NCBI GenBank assembly: GCA_965365465.1
Contig: CBDUBU010000185.1
Location: forward strand, 1-7,884
Direction: 5' to 3'
Origin: CBDUBU01 sp965365465
GTDB lineage: Bacteria > Bacteroidota > Rhodothermia > Rhodothermales > DASSAV01
DNA: 7,884 nucleotides
Below, in pieces: positions 1 to 5,588 of the stretch. The first letter of the stretch is position 1. Each line of letters starts with the position of its first letter. A program made the position numbers and the translations under genes. A model generated the notes under the pieces. The model had not been told where the DNA came from. It made no database searches and was given only the letters and a program-made list of their open reading frames with translations.

Positions 1-126
1 CCTATGGCAAGACGACTACAACTACCGACGACCACATAAAGCACTGGGCTACCGATCTCCGGTAGAGCCCATTTCCTGAACCCAGATCTCTACTTTTGAG
101 TGGGTCAGAAAACGGGGAAGCCTACA
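1..126 (+). mobile_element. Right end of an IS3-family insertion sequence (left part outside the window)
   Basis: The segment holds the end of an IS3-type transposase reading frame (stop at 77-79) and about 47 non-coding bases. These end in GGGGAAGCCTACA at 114-126. IS3-family ends are normally 5'-TG...CA-3', and read from the outside this tip starts TGTAGGC, which fits an outer right inverted repeat. The distance from stop codon to tip is also normal for the family. The left end and the target-site duplication cannot be checked because only the right end is present, so position 126 as the exact boundary is an inference. The bases just outside are CCT or CCTT, which would be the 3-4 bp duplication if the boundary is right. 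Confidence 0.6.
2..79 (+). CDS. IS3-family transposase OrfB, C-terminal fragment
   Basis: The frame starting at base 2 reads 25 codons to TGA at 77-79. The peptide begins LWQDDYNYRRPHKALGYRSP and ends VEPIS. This is the C-terminal signature of the rve/DDE integrase domain of IS3-family transposases, whose consensus is W-x-x-x-Y-N-x-x-R-P-H-x-A-L-G-Y-x-[ST]-P. The signature lies after the last catalytic Glu, so no catalytic residue is visible. The 5' part of the gene is outside the window. Whether the full element is intact is unknown. Identification of the family is firm; the subgroup is not resolved. Confidence 0.88.
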   Translation, partial: LWQDDYNYRRPHKALGYRSPVEPIS

Positions 127-283
127 CCTTCTCGTAAATACAGCGGTTCCCGGAGCGCACAGATCTGAATGCATTTGCCACGGGAGTATGTGATGAGTTG
201 GTAAAACCAGGGAGCGCGTGGGGGGCGCGAGGCGGCGGGCAATCGGATGCTTTTACACAGCTATTCGGCCCGTCATGGCGCTG

Positions 284-1030
284 TCAGTTCTCAATCGGGA
301 TGCTGATGGGTGTTTCCTCTTTCTGAACGGCGCCAGAAGGGGCAGTAGGAGCCGGGTCGAGCACGGCCAGCCTTCGCCGTTCCGCCTCTCCGTAAGCTGC
401 CAGCATTCCCAGCATGGCTACACCGCCAAACAGTCCTAGAATGCTGAAAAGGGTGAACGGTGCGCCGTTGATCTCCCAGGAAGGATTGTGAAAGGCCCAC
501 ACGATGGTGTTAATCACAATGAGCAGGAGCCGCGCCTCTGTAGGACCCATCTTCATGTACGAGATCCGGAACACGCCCCGGCTGATGGATACCAGGTAGA
601 CGAGAATGGACATGCCGTAGTATCCGATGATATCCAGAAGAGCGGCTCTCAGGTCCATGAGCGGAGAAAGGCCCAGCCCGAGCAGGATCAGGAACACGGA
701 GATCGTGTCGCTGAAGTGATCTACGAAAAAGCCGTAGCGCTCACGCTGGATCCGGCGCACGCGGGCCAGCGTGCCGTCCAGGCTGTCGCCCCACCAGTGC
801 AGGACGAGGCAAAGGTTTGCGACCCAGATCCAGTGCAGGCTGTACTGCGTGAGCCAGTACGAAACGCCGATAAGGATCGCGGAGAAAAAAGCTATTGCCG
901 TGAGCAGGTCCGGCGTCACCTGACGGGGGAGCCGGGCTGCCATCCGGGGTAAAACCTTGCGCTCGAAGGGCCCCAGGGAGATCTGGTTTACGCGCAGCAG
1001 CGGAGGCCGGCGCGGTAGTTCAGCAGCCAT
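284..1030 (-). CDS. CDP-alcohol phosphatidyltransferase family integral membrane protein
   Basis: This predicted 248-residue membrane protein belongs to the CDP-OH-P transferase family. These enzymes displace CMP from CDP-diacylglycerol or another CDP-alcohol to attach a polar head group in the inner membrane. The signature D-x2-D-G-x2-A-R-x9-G-x3-D-x3-D is complete, with Asp82, Asp85, Gly86, Ala89, Arg90, Gly100, Asp104 and Asp108. About six hydrophobic segments (near 42-60, 66-80, 108-125, 132-150, 165-182 and 192-214) fit the family fold, and the last ~30 residues are a polar, Pro-rich tail. The ATG at 1028-1030 was chosen because it leaves the usual ~35 residues before the first segment; a purine run (AGAAAGAAA) precedes it. 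A TTG at 1148-1150 would add 40 residues with no family resemblance. The substrate alcohol cannot be assigned. No lipid-synthesis gene lies beside it, and the gene is 229 bases downstream of the debranching enzyme gene. Confidence 0.87.
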   Translation of the reverse strand: MAAELPRRPPLLRVNQISLGPFERKVLPRMAARLPRQVTPDLLTAIAFFSAILIGVSYWLTQYSLHWIWVANLCLVLHWWGDSLDGTLARVRRIQRERYGFFVDHFSDTISVFLILLGLGLSPLMDLRAALLDIIGYYGMSILVYLVSISRGVFRISYMKMGPTEARLLLIVINTIVWAFHNPSWEINGAPFTLFSILGLFGGVAMLGMLAAYGEAERRRLAVLDPAPTAPSGAVQKEETPISIPIEN

Positions 1031-1108
1031 TTTCTTTCTGACAAAGTCCAATACACAAGATCGGTCGCCTGTCCCAGAGCAAACTATCTGAAAGCCAATC
1101 CGCTCCGT

Positions 1109-1144
1109 GGAAATTAAGAAATTATTATGCAGTGACAGGTCAAA
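1109..1144 (-). promoter_or_regulatory. AT-rich candidate promoter for the phosphatidyltransferase gene
   Basis: The 229-base gap between the two minus-strand genes contains an AT-rich island about 80-115 bases before the chosen ATG. Read on the minus strand it has TTTGACC (1138-1144), then TAATAA (1122-1127) and TAATTTCC (1109-1116). The first element resembles a -35 or -33 box. The others only partly match a sigma-70 -10 box or the Bacteroidota TAnnTTTG box, and the spacings (10 and 21 bases) are not ideal. The location and base composition suggest a promoter, but the exact boxes are uncertain. Confidence 0.25.
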
Positions 1145-1148
1145 TTGC

Positions 1149-1190
1149 AACCACTTGGGTCGCTGGAGAGGATGGCCGGAACAGGTGGTT
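1149..1190. repeat. Widely spaced inverted repeat downstream of the debranching enzyme gene
   Basis: AACCACTTG at 1149-1157 pairs with CAGGTGGTT at 1182-1190, forming nine base pairs with one G-T wobble and a 24-base loop. It lies 70 bases beyond the stop codon of the debranching enzyme gene. It has no T run after it on the minus strand, so it is not a classical intrinsic terminator. It could stabilise the transcript end, or it could be chance. Confidence 0.25.
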
Positions 1191-1259
1191 TCTCTGAACG
1201 CAGCGTCGCTTCCCCGCTATGCCACACCTTTGCTCGGTATTGCCAGAGGAGAGAAAATC

Positions 1260-3431
1260 CTATTCTGCCACCGGGGCTTCCAGGACTGTCATCTGGTGAG
1301 GTTCCAGACTGACAGCCCCGTCCATCAGCATGGTCTGTCCTGCAGGAAGTTGCTCGAACTCAGGCACGATGAACCATGCTTCTGCCCCATGCAACTCCGG
1401 GAGGCGGAAGGAAACAGACTCATGTCCGCCATTGAATAGAATCAGGAAGGTATCATCTTTTAGATCATCCCCGTCCACATCTGTACCGGTAATGGCGTTT
1501 CCGGGCAGTAACAGGCCGAACGCCTGCAAGCCTCCGTATAACCAGTCGTCTGCCTGCATCTCACGGCCCTCGGGATGCCACCACATGGCATCCTTGAGTC
1601 CTTTTTCGTTCGCCTCTCCGGTAAGGAAATTCCGGCGTCGAAAGCTCTGATGGGCGCGGCGAAACGCAACGGCCTGCTTTACAAACTCAAGGAATTGCTG
1701 CTCGCGTTCGCTGAGTTCCCAGTTGAACCAGTTGGTTTCATTGTCCTGGCAGTATGCATTGTTGTTTCCTCCTTTGGTTCGCGAGAATTCATCGCCACCG
1801 TGGAGCATGGGGACGCCCTGCGAGAGCAACAGGGTGGCAATCAAACTGCGTTTCAGCGTCTCGCGGCAGGCCAGCACGTCGAAATCATCCGACGGACCTT
1901 CAACGCCGCAGTTGGTGCTGTAATTGGCATCGTGCCCGTCGCGGTTGTCTTCCCCGTTGCCCTCGTTGTGTTTGTGCTCGTAGCTGACGAGGTCTTCCAG
2001 GCTGAAGCCGTCGTGCGCTGTCAGAAAGTTGATGGACGCGAAAGGGCGGCGGCCTGACCGTTCGTACAGGTCGGACGAGCCAGCAAAGCGGGTTGCAAAC
2101 TCGCCGGACATACCCGGCGTCCCGGTCCAGAAGCGGCGCACGCTGTCGCGGAAGCGCCCGTTCCATTCGGCCCACTGCCAGGGAAAACTGCCTACCTGAT
2201 AGCTTCCGGGGCCTACGTCCCACGGCTCTGCAATAAGCTTTACCTGGCTCAGAACCGGGTCCTGCTGGATGACGCGGAAAAAAGAGGACAACATATTGAT
2301 TTCGTACAGTTCCCGCGCCAGCGTCGAGGCCAGATCAAACCGGAAGCCATCGACGTGCATTTCCAGGACCCAGTAGCGCAGGCTGTCCATGATCAGTTGC
2401 AGCACGTACGGATTTCCAGCATCGAAGGTGTTGCCGGTGCCCGTGAAATCCATCAGGTAACGTGCATCCGACGGGTGCGCCTTGTAGTAGGAGAAATTGT
2501 CGATGCCCCGGAAAGACAGCGTAGGCCCCATGTGGTTGCCTTCCGCCGTATGGTTATAAACCACGTCAATGATGACCTCGAAGCCGGAGTCGTGGAGCGA
2601 GCGCACCATCATCTTGAAGTCGCGCACTGAAGTGATCGAGCCGGCGCTGGCGTATTCCGGCTCCGGAGCAAAAAAGGCCAGGGTGTTATAACCCCAGTAA
2701 TTCGTAAGTCCCCGGTCCAGCAACATCCGGTCATGCACCTTGGCGTGAACCGGAAGAAGTTGAATCGTCGTGACGCCCAGGGCTTGCAGGTGATCCACGA
2801 CAGGCTCGGAAGCCAGACCCAGGTACGTGCCCCGCAGGTGCTCAGGGATTTCGGGATGCAGCTTGCTGATGCCCTTGACGTGCGTTTCGTAGATGATGGT
2901 GTCTTCCCAGGGAATAGCGGGCGCACGGTCGTTGCCCCACTCGAAGCGCTCCTCGATCACGGCGGCCAGCGGCGCAAAAGGAGCGCTGTCCTGGTCGTTA
3001 AACGACAGGTCAGCCTCCGGGTCGCCGATCCGGTAGCCGAACAGGCTGTCGTCCCACTTCAGGGGTCTTCCGATAGCTTTTGCATAGGGATCGAGCAGCA
3101 CCTTATTCTCATTGAACCGGTGACCTTGCGCTGGTTCGTGGGGTCCGTAAACCCGGTATCCGTAAAGCTGGCCGGGCCGGACGTTCTGAATGTAGGCGTG
3201 CCAGATCGGCCCTGTTTTTTCACGCAGCGTGATGGTCAGCGCAGGCGCGGCATCCTCGGGGCTGTCGAACAGCACCAGTTCAACGCCCTGTGCGTGCTGG
3301 CTGTAGAGGGCAAAGTTGACGCCCAGCCCGTCCCACGTTGCGCCGAGAGGAAACGGTTTTCCGGGACGCACTTTCGTGAAGAGCCGGTCTTTTACAGTGA
3401 TCTGTCTGGTTGTAGCGGTCTGTTGATCCAT
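1260..3431 (-). CDS. glgX: Glycogen debranching enzyme, GlgX/isoamylase type (GH13)
   Basis: This 723-residue cytoplasmic enzyme is predicted to hydrolyse alpha-1,6 branch points in glycogen or its limit dextrins. An N-terminal CBM48-like beta domain (about 25-115) starts with the usual PLGATWDGLGVNFALYS. The catalytic (beta/alpha)8 domain has region I DVVYNH at 289-294, nucleophile Asp366 in GFRFDLAS, acid/base Glu402 in AEPWD, and transition-state Asp474 in TAHDG. GNGEDNRDGHDANYS and a C-terminal beta domain (about 620-723) also fit GlgX/TreX proteins, whose length is about 650-720. No catalytic residue is missing. ATG at 3429-3431 is preferred because the family match starts soon after it, but its Shine-Dalgarno sequence is poor. 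An in-frame TTG at 3471-3473 has a good GGGAGG upstream and would add 14 residues. No other glycogen gene is visible, and the gaps of 188 and 229 bases on either side suggest its own transcript. A dedicated isoamylase or TreX is the main alternative. Confidence 0.95.
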   Translation of the reverse strand: MDQQTATTRQITVKDRLFTKVRPGKPFPLGATWDGLGVNFALYSQHAQGVELVLFDSPEDAAPALTITLREKTGPIWHAYIQNVRPGQLYGYRVYGPHEPAQGHRFNENKVLLDPYAKAIGRPLKWDDSLFGYRIGDPEADLSFNDQDSAPFAPLAAVIEERFEWGNDRAPAIPWEDTIIYETHVKGISKLHPEIPEHLRGTYLGLASEPVVDHLQALGVTTIQLLPVHAKVHDRMLLDRGLTNYWGYNTLAFFAPEPEYASAGSITSVRDFKMMVRSLHDSGFEVIIDVVYNHTAEGNHMGPTLSFRGIDNFSYYKAHPSDARYLMDFTGTGNTFDAGNPYVLQLIMDSLRYWVLEMHVDGFRFDLASTLARELYEINMLSSFFRVIQQDPVLSQVKLIAEPWDVGPGSYQVGSFPWQWAEWNGRFRDSVRRFWTGTPGMSGEFATRFAGSSDLYERSGRRPFASINFLTAHDGFSLEDLVSYEHKHNEGNGEDNRDGHDANYSTNCGVEGPSDDFDVLACRETLKRSLIATLLLSQGVPMLHGGDEFSRTKGGNNNAYCQDNETNWFNWELSEREQQFLEFVKQAVAFRRAHQSFRRRNFLTGEANEKGLKDAMWWHPEGREMQADDWLYGGLQAFGLLLPGNAITGTDVDGDDLKDDTFLILFNGGHESVSFRLPELHGAEAWFIVPEFEQLPAGQTMLMDGAVSLEPHQMTVLEAPVAE

Positions 3432-3619
3432 GACATTCCGGGTAAGTCGCTGATGCCTTCGGGAAAGGCGCAATACTGGGCGCCTCCCGGCTGCTGAGAT
3501 AGGGATAGGGAGTGAACCCGTTTCCCACCTTTCGGATTCTTGTGTTTTATCCGGCGTTGTAACTGCTCAGATACAGACTCGTAACCGGGCGGCGCTGCGG
3601 GGGCGTTGTTCCTTACCTG

Positions 3620-5140
3620 CTACTGGAGCCCCACCCAAGCGGCATACGCGAGCACCGCCAGCAGGATAACGTATATTTTCCCCATCAAGGGCATGATGAA
3701 CCGGAGCCAGCGCTGATAGGGAATGCGGCCAAGCAGGAGCATACCCATGAGCAGCGCATTGGTAGGGACGATCATGTTGGTGAAGCCGTCGCCGAACTGG
3801 TAGGCCAGGACGGCTGTTTCGCGCCCGACGCCGGTGAGGTCAGCCAGCGGCGCCATGATCGGCATGGTCACGTAAGCCTGTCCGCTTCCCGATGGGATCA
3901 TAAAGTTGATGACGCTCTGCACTGCCAGCATTCCCCAACTTGCAAAGACAGGCGCCGCCTGACCAAAAACCTCGGCGTACTGGAGCGTCTGCGCGATGCC
4001 ATGAATGACAGTATCAATCACCCGAGCGTCTGACAGCACCACCTCGATGGTGCGGGCAAAACCGATTAGAATGGCGGTCCCGGCAAGTTCTGCTGCGCCC
4101 TCTGAAAAGGCGCGGGCCACCGCATTCGGCGTCAGTCTGCCAAGCAACGCAGCCAGCAGCGCCAGCCCCAGAAAGAGCGCCGCTAGTTCGACCAGATACC
4201 AGTCGTAGGCGGTGATGCCCCAGACGAAAAGCGCGATCATTCCGGCGAAGGCGAGCAGAATGAGGGTGCGCGGCAGCGTCAGCGCCACGTCGTCCGGCAT
4301 ATGGAAGCCCTCGGAGTAGTCCACATCGGCCACCAGACTCAGCGAGGGGTTTTCGCGCACGCGCCGGGCGTAGCGCAGCAGATGGTGTGCGCCGACAGGG
4401 ATCAGGATGGCGAGCAGGCCCCAGCGCGGCCAGAAGAAAAAGCCCGGGTCCTGTCCGGCAATGTCCTTCGCAATCATGACCGTGAACGGGTTCAGCGCGG
4501 CGCAGCCATATCCGATGCCCGCGCCTATGTAGACGATTCCCATCGCCACGATGGAATCCATGCCCAGCGCCAGGGACATTGCCACAAGAATGGGAATGAA
4601 AGGCATATACTCCTCCGCCATTCCAATGGTGGAGGAACCAACGGCAAACAGCGTCAGCATCCCGGCGGTCAGGGCGGTGGGGTTATTGCCGAACCGTTTG
4701 ATAGCTGTGCCGATGAGCGCATCGATGGCGCCGGTTTTCCGAATGACGGCGATCACGCCGCCCACGATGAAAACGAAGAAAATGATTTCCGCAGCTGCCT
4801 CCAGTCCCTTCGGGATTTTGGTCAGGCTGGCGTGCCACGGCAACGGCTCCGCTTCTATGAGATGATAGGTTCCCTCCATCACCTTGCGCCCTGCGGTTTC
4901 CTGACGCGCTCCTTCCGGAATAAGGATGGTTTGCCCGCCTTCCGGCAGCACTTCCACGCCATCCCCTGTCCGGATGCCTTTTCCTTCCGGGAGAATGATC
5001 TCCACTGGTTGCTCGATTTGCGTTTCGACCCCCTCCCGGTCGTACTCCCCTGCGGGAATGAAATAGGTGAGCAACTGAGCAAGGACGATCATGGCAAAAA
5101 CCAGCACCAGGGAGTCGGGAAATGCGAACTTTTTCTTCAT
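3620..5140 (-). CDS. YfcC/DcuC-family membrane carrier (ion transporter superfamily)
   Basis: This 506-residue polytopic protein belongs to the C4-dicarboxylate anaerobic carrier-like family (PF03606, COG1288). Relatives move C4-dicarboxylates or basic amino acids, or are uncharacterised, so the substrate is open. About a dozen hydrophobic segments are seen. Family hallmarks are GSSTIGMAEEYMPFIPI (168-184), an NPFT motif (217-220), MIPSGSGQAYVTMPIMAPL (414-432) and YQFGDGFTNMIVPTNA (447-462). The paired re-entrant-type motifs in both halves are intact. After the first membrane segment, an extracytoplasmic stretch of about 80 residues is longer than I expect and holds three [LI]PEG copies at 50-53, 65-68 and 74-77. 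ATG at 5138-5140 was chosen because MKKK immediately precedes the first membrane helix. The frame stays open to 5446, but that part is Arg- and Ser-rich without family features. No clear Shine-Dalgarno sequence is seen. It is divergent from the permease pair across a 448-base gap. Confidence 0.9.
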   Translation of the reverse strand: MKKKFAFPDSLVLVFAMIVLAQLLTYFIPAGEYDREGVETQIEQPVEIILPEGKGIRTGDGVEVLPEGGQTILIPEGARQETAGRKVMEGTYHLIEAEPLPWHASLTKIPKGLEAAAEIIFFVFIVGGVIAVIRKTGAIDALIGTAIKRFGNNPTALTAGMLTLFAVGSSTIGMAEEYMPFIPILVAMSLALGMDSIVAMGIVYIGAGIGYGCAALNPFTVMIAKDIAGQDPGFFFWPRWGLLAILIPVGAHHLLRYARRVRENPSLSLVADVDYSEGFHMPDDVALTLPRTLILLAFAGMIALFVWGITAYDWYLVELAALFLGLALLAALLGRLTPNAVARAFSEGAAELAGTAILIGFARTIEVVLSDARVIDTVIHGIAQTLQYAEVFGQAAPVFASWGMLAVQSVINFMIPSGSGQAYVTMPIMAPLADLTGVGRETAVLAYQFGDGFTNMIVPTNALLMGMLLLGRIPYQRWLRFIMPLMGKIYVILLAVLAYAAWVGLQ

Positions 5141-5251
5141 GCGGGGGCTAAAAGGAAGGCTGGACTGAATCGCAAGCAGCTTTTTTCGCCCGGCTGCGGA
5201 AGCAGCGCGGTCGGCTTGAAACACGGACAGATAAACACGCCAACGGCGGAT

Positions 5252-5271
5252 GCGCCCCGGCAAAAGGGCGC
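5252..5271. repeat. GC-rich stem-loop in the leader of the YfcC-like gene
   Basis: GCGCCC (5252-5257) pairs with GGGCGC (5266-5271) around an 8-base loop. It would lie about 110 bases before the YfcC-like start if the transcript begins in the AT-rich core. There is no T run next to it, so it is not an obvious terminator on either strand. It may be chance in GC-rich DNA. Confidence 0.25.
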
Positions 5272-5418
5272 GCCTCGGAGGGGAAGATACGCTTTTCTGA
5301 ATCGCGCCGCGTGCAGCTTCCAGTTGCCGCATACCGGTCGAGGCTGCCTCATCCGGAAGATGGCACGGTTGTGGGCGGCTCGAAGCAGGGGTTGCGGCAG
5401 AGGGGAAAAGAGATGCCC

Positions 5419-5448
5419 TTGATTGAGACAGCGCCTCCTCTTTATTTT
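5419..5448 (+). promoter_or_regulatory. Candidate promoter for the permease and propeller pair
   Basis: TTGATT (5419-5424) and TATTTT (5443-5448) each match four of six bases of the sigma-70 boxes and are 18 bases apart, at the start of the only strongly AT-rich stretch in the gap. Transcription would begin near 5455 and give a leader of about 130 bases carrying the downstream dyads. If the host is Bacteroidota, with a TAnnTTTG-type box, this assignment would not hold, and I did not find a clean box of that type. Confidence 0.25.
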
Positions 5449-5459
5449 AAGATAACAAA

Positions 5460-5469
5460 GTATTAATAC
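5460..5469. promoter_or_regulatory. Perfect 10-bp palindrome GTATTAATAC
   Basis: GTATTAATAC at 5460-5469 is its own reverse complement and sits at the edge of the AT-rich core between divergent genes. It is short enough to arise by chance, but its position near the likely start sites of both directions makes it a possible protein-binding site. Confidence 0.25.
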
Positions 5470-5481
5470 GCCCGCGCCGTA

Positions 5482-5499
5482 AGGATCTCATGAAATCCT
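5482..5499. promoter_or_regulatory. 18-base dyad, likely operator (AGGATCTCATGAAATCCT)
   Basis: The 18-base sequence at 5482-5499 is symmetric about 5490/5491. Eight of nine base pairs match, and only the C5487/A5494 pair breaks the symmetry. The size and symmetry are typical of a binding site for a dimeric repressor or activator. It lies 90 bases before the permease start and about 340 bases before the YfcC-like start, so control of the permease pair is the simpler reading. I do not recognise the half-site AGGATNTCA as belonging to a known regulator family, and no regulator gene is in the window. Confidence 0.4.
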
Positions 5500-5517
5500 G
5501 ATGGTGGGGTGGGCTTT

Positions 5518-5539
5518 AGAAGATTGTGTTTTATCTTCT
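5518..5539 (+). promoter_or_regulatory. 7-bp stem-loop in the permease leader
   Basis: AGAAGAT (5518-5524) and ATCTTCT (5533-5539) are exact reverse complements with an 8-base loop (TGTGTTTT). The structure ends 49 bases before the permease ATG. The stem is AT-rich and no T run follows directly, so it is a weak candidate for a terminator. It could be an operator or a leader RNA hairpin. Confidence 0.35.
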
Positions 5540-5588
5540 TGTGGCAGACGGTTTCACGGTAGACGCGAAAGATCAGAGAGCAAATTGC

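Larger units (their letters stand above)
5141..5588. other. Divergent intergenic control region (448 bases)
   Basis: This gap separates the start of the YfcC-like gene (minus) from the start of the permease gene (plus). I see no convincing gene in it. The left two thirds (5141-5410) are GC-rich and hold a 6-bp stem-loop at 5252-5271. The right part has an AT-rich core (5441-5470) and then three dyads: GTATTAATAC at 5460-5469, the 18-base near-palindrome at 5482-5499, and the 7-bp stem-loop at 5518-5539. Promoters for both directions probably lie in or beside the AT-rich core. On the minus strand AAAGAGGAGG (5434-5443) resembles a strong Shine-Dalgarno sequence but has no ATG, GTG or TTG at a usable distance. 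Confidence 0.7.

Noticed and set aside
127..283. Possible gene remnant or terminator between the IS end and the phosphatidyltransferase stop
   Set aside because: On the minus strand a short open stretch crosses the IS boundary, but I recognise no family in it and see no stem followed by a T run.
2733..3497. Plus-strand open frame (254 codons) opposite the debranching enzyme
   Set aside because: It is antisense to the CBM48-like and early catalytic parts of a clear GH13 enzyme and has no recognisable features.
3498..3510. Tandem GATAGG hexamer (two copies)
   Set aside because: Two copies of a hexamer are too few to be called a repeat element, and nothing else is linked to it.
3540..3600. Possible sigma-70 promoter for the debranching enzyme (TTACGA, 17 bases, TACAAC on the minus strand)
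   Set aside because: It matches only three and four of six consensus bases in a region that is not AT-rich, which is not better than chance.
4301..5422. Long plus-strand open frame (373 codons) opposite the YfcC-like gene
   Set aside because: The translation is rich in His, Gln and Arg without hydrophobic or motif structure, as expected of an antisense reading of a membrane protein gene. The minus strand carries clear family motifs.
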